Source: Dimorphilus gyrociliatus (Eukaryota > Annelida > Polychaeta > Dinophilidae). From it: 64,000 nt of DNA. Positions 11,973 to 23,987 of the stretch are shown piece after piece. The notes under the pieces are model-generated. The model did no database searches and was not told the origin of the DNA. It worked only from the letters and a program-made list of their open reading frames with translations. A program made the position numbers and the translations under genes. The stretch spans positions 1,364,001 to 1,428,000 of the forward strand of contig CAJFCJ010000012.1 of the NCBI GenBank assembly GCA_904063045.1, in the 5' to 3' direction. The first letter of the stretch is position 1. Each line of letters begins with the position of its first letter.

Positions 11973-14900
11973 ATGCAGACTCCTCAAAAATTAAAGGTAA
12001 TATTAATGAAGTGATAACTTATGAATTTTTCATTCTATTTATGCATAATCATTCTAAAATAGTCCCAAAAACCATCAAACATCACGAAAATCCATTCTGA
12101 ACAATTATCAAAGCTCAAGCAAAAACATCACCACGAATATGATCTTCTAGAGGACATTCGGTAAGGATAAAAATAGTTGAAAATACCGTAAAAAATCAAT
12201 GTATATAACGCGATGTACATAGACCTTAAATATAGCACGGCTTTGCCTGGCTTTCCTCTTCCTATCGATTTTCGTCTATATGTATCGATTCTGAATACTT
12301 TGCAGATCATTCAGCAAACAAAGGTCGATAATAGAAAAGGAGTATGCTCAGGTTAGTTTGTTAAAAAATAGAATAAATTTTTCACTTCTTTCTCCTCTCC
12401 TCCCCTTCCACCCCTTCTACACTTGATTTTAAACTACCCTCACCATTAATATACATTTGCACTCTATTTATCGGTAAAACTCTTCAATCTCCTACCGATT
12501 TTACAACTAAAGGACATTAGGAAAACTACATTAATCTTAACCAGACCAATTTTCTTGAAAAATTTACTTGTTTTCCTTTATATTTCAAAAGAGAAAAACC
12601 TAGTAGTTTCCCTGTAAAAACGTCATACAGTAAATAATTGATGCGCAGTCCTTTTTTCCCGACGCATAGTGAGAGCGGAAAGGCAACTATGTATAATGTA
12701 ATATATATTTTATACTTTTACAATTTATAATATTACTGTATATATATAAAATTAGATATCACAAACTTTACCTGTCTTGTTTTTCATTAAAAAAATACAT
12801 ACAGCTACGGTCGTTTAGTAGGCTTTTATACATCATACAAATAAAGAGTACAATAAGATAAATATATAATTGGCAGAAGAGAAAGAATACAATTTTCAGT
12901 ATAAAGATATTGTAAAATATGATATTTTAACTATCATAGATTTTTTCAAATTAGTACAAGACAAAATATTAAGTATAACGGACAGGTTGTTAGCCCTGAC
13001 TTGTTTGTCATTCGGGTCTAAGCTTGCTGTATATCGATTCTTCACACGATTGATCCGCTCACTGTTACTGTAGTTTTATGCAGTTGTACTACTTTATTTT
13101 AATACTTACGAATATATTACACTTTATCAAAGCGAGCCCTTTCATTAGTTGCGTTAATTTAGTAATTCACACACTATTAGTAGAGATTATTAGAAAGGGT
13201 ATACAGTATACAAAATACGTGCACTGAATATAAAAATTTTCAGTTTGAAATAACATCAATTTAGCTTTAGGCTTGATTTTCCTTGATAATTTATTCTAGT
13301 AAAAAGGACAGGAAATTAGTTGTTTTACATCTCTAAACGTCAATCTTTTACTGAGTAATGTTTGTTTTATAGGCTCTGACTAAATTGGCTCATGGTTATC
13401 TCCAAAAATCAAAATTTCCACCGCCTCCAGATATAAAAGAAAATCCTGAGTTCAGGTAAAATTAATATGTCAATGTAGATGTTTAAAGCGTATAAAATAG
13501 AAATGGAAACGAATATATAAACATCTTTCGTGATATATTCGAATGGATAGTAATAACTTCCGTTTTTTTTTTTACCTCCCTCTCTCCATCTCTCTTCCAA
13601 CAAATACTCCACTTTCAGGAAAGGACGGTAAGCTAGTTACATTCTTTGGTACTTTGTATGTATTTTGCTTATTCTTTTACGATTAATGTTTCTCTTTTTC
13701 CAACATCGTTTATCGTAGAACTATATCTCAAGTATGGAAAACGGTGCTAGAAGTTACGGAAGCTGTTGGAAAGACGAGGCAACAGGCTGCCGAATCCTAT
13801 TTAAATCAGGTTTCCGAACCGATTAAACCTATCAAGACAGCTAAAGCGCATACGGCAAAGAAGGTTCTTGACCAGTTGGCAACTCTACAAAAAGAATTAC
13901 AAGGAACTGTAGGTGAATTGAGCAAGAGTCACAAGTCTTATAGTGATGAAGAGCATTTGGCTCACGACGCTAGAACAAAATATGAAGAGGCCAATAGAAA
14001 GTTAGACATTTTAAAAAAAAATTAATAATATATAATTTGTTTTTTTAAAAAAAAAATAATAATAGAGTACAGAAGAGATCGACTGGTCTATTTACGTCGA
14101 TGGCGCAACTTCAACAAAAAAGTGCCAAGGTAGAATCATTTATTATTTGTTTAGTTGAATTAAATCTTATTATTAATTCACAGCTAAATGCTCGGAGGGA
14201 AACTTGCGATCAAAAGGCAAACATTGTTCGAAATGACTATATATTGAATATAGCTGCTTCAAATGCTCACCAAAAGCGTTACTTTTACGTTGAATTACCG
14301 CAATTAATGCAAGAATTGGATGGAGAAGTTTATGATAAAGCTCGCGAATTCATGACTATTATTTCGATGTCTGAATTAGAATGCTGCGGCCTTACTCAGG
14401 AATGTTTCACCAAGATAATGGCTGACTCCTGCATGGTAAATAAAATAACCTCTTGTCCCTTATCATTTCCAGTTATAATAACTATTTAAAAAATAAAAAC
14501 AGATTAGTAGAGACTTTAATCTCAATTGTTTCCTGCACGAAAATCCAACCTATCAAGAGTCTATTGTTTACCCATTCGACGCCCAAGACGGAGATAAAAT
14601 TACCCATATAGTTACTGAACAAACGTCTCTTTATGACCTTGAAAAAGATGGGAAAAATGCCGCCTTACTAGTCGCTCAATCGGATAGAACTATTCGAGAA
14701 CAAGAACAACTACTCGAGCAACTAAAGCATTTACCTCCAGTTGATCCGAAAAAGTTTGATCATAAAAAGAGCGAAAAGAAAAAGGATAAGAAAAAGGAGG
14801 AAAGAGAGGATAAAGAGGTAAAGAAGAGAGATAAATATAAGTTGTATTGTATTATTAAGAGGCACTTTTTTTTTAAATCAAACTTAGAATGATGAAGACC

Positions 14901-16695
14901 TCGATCCGGAAACGAGGATGGATTATTGTAGAAATAATATCCGTAAAGCCCAAACAAATAAGTTGAAAGCGGAAGCGAAATTAGAATTGTTGAGAGATGC
15001 TGGAATTTCAGTGGATGACTATATCGCAAAGGCTCAAGCCGACATAGAATCAGCTGAGAGGGAAGCTCGTGAAAGAGCAGCTGCAGCCGAGACTGTTTCT
15101 CGTTTGAATAGTGTAAGGTCTGATAAAGAGAGTATATGTGAAGATTCTACCGCCTCTTATACTGAAGACTGCACGACTGACTATTCCAATGCCCGTGCCT
15201 CAGTTTCTAGTCAATTTCATCCTGGAAGAAGTTATCCACTAACTGCCGTAGCTTTGTACAATTTTGCAGCTTCGACTCCTGATGAATTGTCTATGCAGCA
15301 GGGGGAAACTCTGGAGATAACTGCGGATGGGGATGGAGAAGGGTGGGTCAAGGCTAGAAATTACGAGAATAAAATTGGCTTTGTGCCAGAGAATCATTTG
15401 GATATTCACGGACAAGAGCCTCAATCAGCGTCAAGTTACGACAATACTTCTGGATCACATTGCGATGACTACTCTAGTCCACCAGGAAGTGCTACTCGGC
15501 AAGGTTATGCAGCAGATGAGACTCCTTATTCACCGTACGTTGATCAGGATAGTAATACATGGGCAAGGGTATTATATGACTACGAAGCGGTCAGCTCAGA
15601 AGAACTAACTTTAAAGGAAGGCGATATCGTTCAGATAACGAGCAAGCAACCAAGAGGACTAGAAGATGGATGGTGGCTCGGGGTCATTAACGATAGAAGT
15701 GGTATGGTGCCATCGATGATAATGGCCGAACTATCTTCTGACGAATTATTGGTCTACGCCGAGGTGTCAATGGCATCCAAATTAGAAAGACAGCCATCGA
15801 ACGATATGCCACCAGTTCATAGTGCATACGAAAATCTAGGTCAGTAATTTTTATTGATTTGCATTTAATTAAGGAAATGTACCTTTTGGTGTCATTAACA
15901 ATTTAAGCACCTTATGTATACAGTATATAATTATGTGTATTGATTAGGTATTCATGTATTAATATCGTCTTTAGTGACGTTTTATTACTTTAATATTGTT
16001 GTGCACCAATTATGAATATTTTTTGATGGGGTGGGGAGCAGAAAGTGAATCTACCGAAGAGAATCCAATGTTGCCGGAAGTTAGCGACGATTCAGGTGAA
16101 AGAGCTAAGTTCATTTACGTAACTAATAATCTAATATTTAGTTAAAACAGAACACAAAATTTAGTTTTCTAATTATTTTCACTTAAAAATAGTTAAACTA
16201 TACAAAATTTAAGATTATATTATAATCAAAGCAAAGAAAATCTTTCACACATTTCTTCCTCCCTCATTTATATTTCCTACCCCCAAATACTAAAATCAAT
16301 TTCTTGATGTTAATGTTGAGCATCGTTTCGTATCGTAATAGTATGCATTTTTTTTCTTTTGTGATGTGCGGTTAGGTGTTGCGACCACGAACGGTTTAAG
16401 CAATTTGGAATCTCCTTCTGTGGTTAACGAACCGACACAGGTTAGTTAATTAACTAAACAAATCAAAGTAAGTTAAAGAAGACAACCGAAGTTAGAATTT
16501 AAAGAGAAAATGAATACAAATAACATAAATAATCAGCTTTTATATCAATTTTTTAAATATATACATTAATATCTTTTCTATATTATTATTATATATATAT
16601 ATTCATATCCATATATTTTGTTTCTTGACCAATATTTCTTTCATTTTTTTCTCCTCCCTTAATAATTGGAAACTGTATAGGCCGACCTGAGATGA
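11973..16695 (+). CDS. nwk: Nervous wreck / FCHSD1-2 homologue (F-BAR plus two SH3 domains)
   Basis: Membrane-bending F-BAR adaptor linking endocytic membranes to WASP/actin; in flies it limits synaptic growth. The full model is join(11973..11996, 12063..12160, 12306..12351, 13373..13455, 13619..13627, 13719..14000, 14066..14129, 14184..14435, 14503..14817, 14888..15839, 16042..16095, 16376..16440, 16681..16695): 2259 bases, 752 residues, in frame throughout. It begins MQTPQKLK, like the MQPPPRK start of vertebrate FCHSD2, and has the YDLLEDIR and RNDYIL F-BAR blocks. A Lys/Glu-rich linker (14760-14817) precedes a coiled coil. SH3-1 lies at about residues 507-565 (YPLTAVALYNF to GFVPENHL) and SH3-2 at about 615-675 (WARVLYDYEA to GMVPSMIM). 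The 9-base exon is in frame and skippable. If the donor at 15840 is not used the protein stops at 15847 with a shorter tail. AATAAA occurs at 17346 and 17368. Confidence 0.93.
13619..13627 (+). other. 9-base microexon of nwk
   Basis: The sequence GAAAGGACG sits between a strong polypyrimidine tract ending TTTCAG (13561-13618) and the donor GTAAGC at 13628. Included, it adds Lys-Gly-Arg in the F-BAR domain; skipped, exon 4 still joins exon 6 in frame because both flanking junctions have the same phase. This is read from the sequence; expression is not known. Confidence 0.7.
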
Positions 16696-17700
16696 GAAGA
16701 GTAAGTAGCAATTTTCAACAAATTTTCCTTTACTACTAATAATAAAATAATGAAACAGAAAGCCCATTCTATGTCTAGAAAATTATGGAAAAAAGGATCT
16801 AGAAAAATTCGACTCTACCAATCGTTTTCTTAAATAAAACAAACAACAAAAAACAAGCAAAACAAACAAATAGACAAATCAAATCTTCAGACTGCAGAAA
16901 CACTACACAAAAAATAAATGATAATTACAATAATTCACCGTTACTAGTGCCGTAAAAAAAAGAAAAAATCAAAACAAAACAAAATGGAAAATTATGACGT
17001 AATTCTATTATCATCGAAATTAGAGTAAATTTTAAAATTCAAAAAGTCTTAGATTTAGTTGTGTTAGTTGTAGAAAGAAACATAATAATAATAATAATAA
17101 TAATAATTAAAATGCACATATTTCTGATTTATATATTTAATGAAAAATATCTACAATACTTATTAAATTATATGAATTATAATAATTTAATAAATATTAA
17201 AATATGCTTATGTTACGTCATGTTTGTTTATTTATTTATTTAAATATTGTATGTACTTTGAAAAACAATAAGGAACAAATTTTTCTTGTTTCCTTTTCTG
17301 CATAATTTCGTAGCAATAACGTGCAAATATCTATGCACCTCGTGTAATAAAAACAATATTGTATATAAATAAAGTTATATCTGTGTGTTATACCGTATTC
17401 GTATAGCATTTAGAATATATCTATATGTAAAACATAATGTATACTGTATGTAATACTTATAGATATTGAATACACATTTAAAGAAATTAATTAAAAAGTT
17501 ATTCTACGCATTTATATTAAAAAAAATATGAAATAGAGCAGTAGATTTACTTCGTATATAGTATCCCATTAAAGTTGAACTGACTGTAGAAAGGCCCCAT
17601 TTCTTTCTTATTTTTTTCATTATACTCTTGAATTGGGTAGGTGAAATTTTAGTTGAATATAAAATGTACAATCTTTGAATATATTTCAATGTGCTTTCTC
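16696..17700 (+). other. Probable nwk 3' UTR and AT-rich spacer
   Basis: No coding exon is recognised. The stretch holds an (ATA)n run at about 17083-17107 and two AATAAA signals (17346 and 17368), which make a plausible 3' end for the Nervous wreck transcript. The rest is AT-rich with no other structure seen. Confidence 0.5.
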
Positions 17701-18115
17701 CATTGTAAATTGTCTAAAGAAAGGATATATTTGTCTAGGCCATGTCTATTCTAGATATTGTAGACACAACTACTCTAAAACATCTTGGCTTAGAAGGCAG
17801 AACTAGGAAGTTATTTAATAAAAAAATTTAGATTTCTGCTATTTTTCAGCTGTTCTCGGTAATTTTGTAATAAAGGTAAATGATCATTTCAAATTTATTC
17901 AATTGTGAATTATTATATAATTAACTTGTAAAACTAATTAACAAAATTACAGAAATTATACTCTTTTCTCAAATGAATAGGTAGCTAAACTAAGAGGTAG
18001 GTAAATATTTTTTAAAGCTAGAGAAAGAATAATCTGAATCATCTTCTTCCCTCTATCCGTATCCCCTCCTCACTCTGTCTCTTTAACTCTCGTTCTCTCT
18101 CTCTCCTTCGTTTAG

Positions 18116-18634
18116 GATTCTTGTGAATATGAATATCACAACTCTATCAAACGATGATGAACTAACAACGGAGAAAATACATACAACAGAGAAGAGCTTG
18201 TCAAGTAATACAAATTTAATTATTGGAGTTTCTGTTGGTTGTGGCTTAGGGGTTATTTTAATAGTTTTAGCAGTAATTATCTTTATTAAATTGAAAGTTT
18301 GTAGGAAAAGCGAAAGTGAAACTCAACGACCTCCAGGAATATTAGACGTTGTATTTGCTATTATATCATTTGATATAATTTAAATAAAAACTTTTTTGTT
18401 TAACAGATTACACCTGCAAATGCTTCAGCAACTGAAAATAACAAAACTATTAATCGTAATGATTTTAAAAATACTGAGCATAGTAGTGAAGAATCTGAAT
18501 TCTCTGATGAGGATGACTATGAAAATAAGTCAGCTATTGAACATTTTCACTCTTCCCTTAGTAATCTACAACCTAAAAACAATTGTCAAACTATACCGCC
18601 ACCAGTTCCGCCAAAAGATTATGTTAAAGAATAG
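18116..18634 (+). CDS. Small single-pass membrane protein with proline/tyrosine tail (5' end unresolved)
   Basis: Two exons are supported, 18116-18347 and 18407-18634, with frame kept across a GTTGTA...TAACAG intron. The visible part has a Ser/Thr-rich ectodomain with an N-glycosylation site (NIT near 18132), a strong transmembrane helix (LIIGVSVGCGLGVILIVLAV, about 18210-18270), a basic stop-transfer (KLKVCRK), and an acidic tail with DDYENK and a C-terminal PPPVPPKDYVKE. PPPVPPK is an SH3-type ligand, and the two tyrosines are possible phosphorylation sites. The exon opens straight after a splice acceptor (TTTAG at 18111-18115) and no signal peptide is seen, so at least one upstream exon probably exists that I could not place. 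No family is recognised. It lies downstream of Nervous wreck on the same strand. Confidence 0.6.
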
Positions 18635-18719
18635 ACCTTTCACTGTCTACAAAACTTTTTCTGTGGTGTCATTTTCTAGTGTCATTAACCTGAGCGTTTG
18701 TGAAGTGAAATATTAAGAA

Positions 18720-19930
18720 AAACAAACAATATAACTAAACTATTAAAATAGTTTTCTTGATAATTTATAGACGATTTACAATATTCTTTCATTTTAGAAA
18801 TAAGTTTCGGTAAGTATTAAAACTTAACTACACAGACAAGCCTACGACTGCTAATGTTACAATTGTCAAGGAAAAGTGGTACCCTGTTTATACTATTTCT
18901 GAATGAAACTTGGGCCTCCATTATCATATATCTGCTGTTTAGACTCTTAGTATAAAATTTTTGTTAGTAGCTTTTTCATTATCTGTATAATAGGATTATT
19001 CTTTATAAAGTTACACATGAAAAAACTTCTTTCCAGGAGATAAGATACAAAATCAATTGTCCTATCAATTTTTGCTCGTTAAGTTTCATCAACAATCTGC
19101 AAAGCAGAGTGGATAATTGAATATCAATTCATTAGTCATTAACAATACAATGATCAATAATTAATAAAGATTTTAAAATATCAAATCTTCAAAAAACTTT
19201 GCTTTCATTTATTTTCTGAAATTTTCAAAGCATATTTGAGAGTACTCCAGTATCAATTGCAGTAGAAATTTTACCAGAACTAATACAATTGCTCATATGT
19301 CATTTTTGACGAGAGGTAGCTTTATAGGACTGTTTACTTTAGCCATGCCCATAGTTAAGAAATATGAACATTGAGGTTACATATTTATCATATCAAATCT
19401 TGATGACTCAGACTATTGCATATATAGTAATAAAGCTTATAGACAATCAAGACGGTATTTTAAGATTATAATTAATAATTATTATTACTATCAAGTTAAT
19501 ATGCCAGCTCTTGCAGGAGGCAGATTGTTCTGGTGAGTTTGTTCAATTATTCAACTACTACAACATAACATTGTTCTTCTAGACACGTCTAAAGAATGCT
19601 AGAAAATAGAGAAAATTCTCAAACGAAGGGAATTGGGAAGGGGAACATTATCTTGATTACAAGAAACAGTTGCTTTTAAGATTATTTAGTATGCATGCAA
19701 TATTTATATATTCAAATGTACATTTTTCTATTTAATACAATATATCGTAGTAGTATTTGATAAAATAGCTATTGCTAATGATTTTTCAATTCATCCTTAT
19801 CTACTTATCGCGATTAGGTTTGGACTAGATGTTAATATTTTAGTAATAAATAAATGATAAGATTCAACTTGATTTTGCAATTTTTGCTTAAATGTCATAT
19901 TAATTGTATTTTAAAACAAAAATACAGTAA
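18720..19930. other. Intergenic, no supported gene
   Basis: AT-rich sequence between the small membrane protein and GST1. A lone ATG with a good donor at 19501-19534 could be a first exon, but no partner exon was found. Nothing else is recognised. Confidence 0.4.
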
Positions 19931-19935
19931 ATATA

Positions 19936-20164
19936 TTATTTGTCATATTTTGCAACATAAGCAGCAATTTCTGGAATTTGTAGAACGTGTTCCCTTAGTT
20001 TTTGAATTCGTGGTGGGAAGTTTGGTTTCAAGTTAATACTCTTGCACCAACCGGTCTGTACGACAAGTTCAAGATCGGCCCAGGTAATCTGAAAGTGTTG
20101 GAAAATTGTTGAAAAAAGTAGAAATAAAACTCATAAGTCAAATTAAATAGAGAGAAACAAAAAG

Positions 20165-20222
<58 letters not shown>

Positions 20223-20897
20223 TATAAAAATACAATTACTAACATCTTTACCAACAAATCCAATACCCTCATTGTTTTGTTCTAGAAGCTTTTCAAGTTT
20301 AGCTAAACCTTCGGGCAAAACTCTATTTTCGTAGTCTGCCGCCTTTTTCTCCTGTTGAAGATAGAAAAAAAAAGATGAACTCTTTTTTCAAATATTAAAT
20401 ATAACGTACGAAATCAGGGGAATCTTTATTTCTTATGTATATCACAACAGCTGGTTCAATAACATCTGACATGCAGCCGATAACCATGTCAATCCTGGTT
20501 TCTTCTTCAATATTTTTTCCATAGTTACCTTAAATATCAAATAACCTATACATCAAGACTTTTCCCTGAACTATCATATACATACCAAATTTCTTTGCCA
20601 ACATTCTATTAATTGCTCCCGATTGACACAGTTTCTTTCCATCAACTTCCAAAAGAGGTAGTTGTCCGAAAGGCAAGTCACTTACTGAAAATTGCAATAG
20701 ATGAAATAAACTTTTAAATTTATATAACATTTAACAAATTGATGGAGAAATAGCTAACGATATTTGGGCTTAAGATCTGCCCATTTCTCCTTAGGTATAC
20801 GCTCCTCTTCAAATGGCACTTTTGCCAATAAAAACTGCCATCGAATAACTTCTGCTCTTCCAGGGAAATCAAAATAATACAATTTATAAGAAGACAT
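19936..20897 (-). CDS. Sigma-class glutathione S-transferase, paralogue 1
   Basis: Cytosolic GST that would conjugate glutathione to electrophiles or act as a prostaglandin D synthase-like isomerase. The first exon (20759-20897) encodes MSSYKLYYFDFPGRAEVIRW, with Tyr7 and Tyr8 at the place of the sigma catalytic Tyr and Arg14 retained. The second exon has FGQLPLLEVDGKKLCQSGAI, with cis-Pro and the Gln-Ser pair that binds the glutathione glutamyl group. Later exons hold the helical domain (GIGFVGKD, then ITWADLELVVQ at about 20090-20060) and end in AYVAKYDK with the stop at 19936-19938. Length is about 205 residues, normal for the class. It is the first of three tandem copies on this strand and the only one with an intact catalytic tyrosine. 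Confidence 0.9.
20160..20222. repeat. (GATA)n/(GA)n microsatellite in GST1 intron
   Basis: Tandem GATA units with one AATA variant pass into an uninterrupted GA run. It lies inside an intron of the first GST gene. Confidence 0.95.
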
Positions 20898-21425
20898 AAC
20901 TTGTTGCAGATGCTCTCAATTTGAATTGTCAAATAAGAATGAGGTCACTTATTCCTCATGCTATTCTTTTATACTATTTTATACTGCTATTACAATACTA
21001 TATGCATATAAACCAATATATATATATATATATATATAGATATACGGATAACAGGCTAGTCAAAAATATACTAAGAATAGCCTGACCCGTCTTTGAAAGA
21101 GGCCTATTTCAACGCAATATATTACATTAGGGGATTTGTCTGTTTCAATAAAACAACACTAACATCTAATATCCTTTATTTTATTCTAGTTATTCACTTT
21201 TTTAGCAAAATTATTACAACATTTCATCAGTGGTTGCTTAAAATAGCAATACACCTATACCTTTCATTTATCTTAAGTGATATTCTTAGTAAATTGATAA
21301 GACCCTTATTTTCAATATACATGTTTAAATATAGGTTAATTTTATTTATAAACTATTGCAAAAGTATATATGAAGAGAAATACGACAGTGACAATGATTA
21401 GAGAATCTCTGTTGATTGTCGACTA

Positions 21426-22184
21426 TTAACGACTTCGTTTAGCGTAATTTTCTCTGTATTCCTTTATCTGTGGAATATTTAGAACAGTGTTCATTAAATT
21501 CCTTAAATTTGATGGTAAATTCACAACATGTCCAGCTATTTCTAACCAAGAAAATTGAGATGCAAATTCATAATCTGCCCATGTTAGCTGTTATTGAAAA
21601 TTAATTAGTTTCAACTGAAAAAAACATAACTCTACATTTTAATAGTTGAATCACGCTTACAGTTTCTCCTACGAAGCCAGTCCCATACTGATTTTCGTCA
21701 AGAATATTTGAGAGACATGCGACTCCTTCTGGAAGGGTTGTTTCTATAAAGTCCTTTAGTTCTTTTTGCTTTTTAGATCCCTCATCCATGTAAAAAAATA
21801 TATGAAGACCACGATCCATTACATCGGCTATACAATCTACAACCATATCTATTCTGGCCTGCTCCAAATCATTCCTACCGTAGTAGCCATATCTTTTAGC
21901 CAAAAGTCTTCCAATTGCTTTGGATTGGCATATCTTTAATCCATCGATTTCTAGTACAGGTAGTTTACCAAATGGAGTATTTTCAGCTAAACATAAACAA
22001 GAGTCATTGGATATCGCTTGACAACTAGAATAGAAGAGAAACACAAACCTAGTTTACTATTACAATACCAGCTATTTAATGATATTCTATTATCGTGAAA
22101 AGGTATCAAATTCATAGCGAAAAACCATCTAGCAACATCACCTCTTCCTTCTGAATCGAAATCGGTTAGGGAATAAGAAGACAT
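21426..22184 (-). CDS. Sigma-class GST-like protein, paralogue 2 (catalytic Tyr replaced by Asp)
   Basis: Tandem paralogue of the neighbouring GST genes. It starts at 22184 with MSSYSLTDFDSEGRGDVARW; the position of the sigma catalytic tyrosine (residue 8) is Asp, while Arg14 is kept. The glutathione-site block FGKLPVLEIDGLKICQSKAI follows (about 21975-21910), then a helical domain with GTGFVGET and LTWADYEFASQFSWLE near 21590-21545, ending ENYAKRSR with the stop at 21426-21428. Three exons are visible. The N-domain and C-domain are otherwise complete and there is no frameshift, so this looks like a kept gene with altered chemistry rather than a pseudogene. Fold assignment is firm; catalytic competence is doubtful. 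Confidence 0.88.
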
Positions 22185-22199
22185 TTTACAAAAATGTGA

Positions 22200-23980
22200 C
22201 TTTTTACAATTTTCTAATATAGTCAGATTAAACGAAAAACTACCTTTTATAGATGTTTGAGCTGGTTTACTGTACTAGTTTTTTTAATCTCAATAAATCA
22301 AATAAATCATTCCAATCTTGTATAACTATTAAGGATAGTATCGACCTCTATTCTTTATTTACTAATTGTGAATATTAGCACGATACCATAAAATCTACTA
22401 TTTAAAAATTGAAAACAATTAAATAGAAAAGTAAGGAGAGAGAGAGAGAGAGAAGGTAAATCTTTAATACTTCAATTCAGTTACTTTTTCTCATAAAAGA
22501 CAAAACTAAAAATAAATAATCATAGAATGTCTGTAATATGATAATGCAAAAAAGTCAACATTGATTTGACAAGAAATAACAAGAGAGTTGAAAGTTAAAT
22601 ATAACATGTTTTAAAGACATTTTATGTGGTTTTCTTTAGAGTTATTAAAAATTAGAATATAACTACTTCTATTTTATGTATGTTAATATATATGATATTT
22701 TATAGTTTTCAATAATATTCTTCTTTTAAACGATCATCTCTTCTCTATTTCCTCTCTCTCTCTCTCTCTCTCTCTATTTGGATGGTTGTTGAAAATAATA
22801 ATATAGTTATTAGTGACCTTTGTTAGATGTTTCTTAAAGATTTTTCTCCCTCTACTTGTATTAACCATATTGAAATAAGAAATATACAATTTATTTACAA
22901 TGAATAATGAAATATTTAATATCAAAAATTCATTATCTTATAATGGATTTTTTTGTCTCTCTTTAGCATTTTTCTTCCAAGAAAATCCAATTAGATAAAC
23001 AAGCCTACAATTGAAAAAAAAGGAAGAGTAAAATTGCACGAATAAGCAAAAAAAAAAAGAAAGAAGAAAGAAGAAAGGAGAAAAGAGTCTTCAAACTATA
23101 TTTGGAACTATCAGTTTTCATTATTTTTTCCAATTTATACAAGAAAAGGAGAAGAAAAGCCATATTACGATACTATAACAAAAAGAAAATGCCTTATAAT
23201 TTAATACATAATTAAATGAATTATTTAAATAGTTTTATCAATTAAAAAACTTTTCATACTAGAATAGAATTTCGTTTGTTTCATCATTTTATCATAAATG
23301 GTACAAAATGTTAAAAGGTTATGTACTAGATAGTCAAACGATTATTTATAATGATATGTAATATCTTATAGATAATAGAAACAATCTCATTTTTATGGCG
23401 CGAAACTTTATTTCCTTTTAAGACTACTATCATTTTTATTCTGTATGACTAAGATGATAAGCAAATTAGAAAAAAAAAGGATTGGAAGGAAATGAAGCTA
23501 TCATTCGATGAAAAATTATTGAAAAGTGCTTATTGTAAGATATGGAAAATATGGATTGTTTAATAATAGAGAAAGAGAAAGGAAACATAGGAAACTATAT
23601 TTAATAAATACTCTAACAACAAGATGTCAAGACACAACGAAAAGGATTTGATTTAATCAAATTATCATGACTTTTATTTTCTTGTCACATATCAAGGAAA
23701 GTAATAGAAAGATGTAAACAAAGGACACATATCTTCGATTTCCTAATAATCTATTATTAAAATTCATTATTAAATTACTTTCTTTTCTCATCAGTTTTTA
23801 CTAATTTATTATCTTAAAAAGAGAACAACAACAATAAAGAATACACATACAAATAATAATAAACATACAAAATTTCTCGCCTTGTATTAATATTAATAAA
23901 TAGTGGAAGAGAGGTCTTTTTATTGTGAAATTATAGATTTATGAATACAATATGGATTTATCCTGTTGTGAACTTTTAAA
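22200..23980. other. AT-rich intergenic with CT and purine tracts
   Basis: Spacer between the second and third GST genes. It contains a GA run near 22437-22454, a CT run at about 22752-22775 and a purine tract at 23049-23085. No coding exon is recognised. Confidence 0.5.
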
Positions 23981-23987
23981 CAAACAT

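Noticed and set aside
12870-13073. A 67-codon open frame inside nwk intron 3
   Set aside because: It has no resemblance to FCHSD proteins, and the flanking exons already join in the right phase.
19501-19534. ATG followed by an 11-codon frame and a good GTGAGT donor, like an orphan first exon
   Set aside because: No downstream exon in the matching phase was found before the convergent GST1 gene.
20160-20222. Regular short repeats that could suggest a CRISPR-like array
   Set aside because: They are simple GATA/GA microsatellite units without spacers, in an intron of an animal gene.
21093-21401. A 102-codon hydrophobic open frame between GST1 and GST2
   Set aside because: The translation is dominated by Ile, Leu, Phe and Lys, as expected from AT-rich DNA, and it has no family resemblance.
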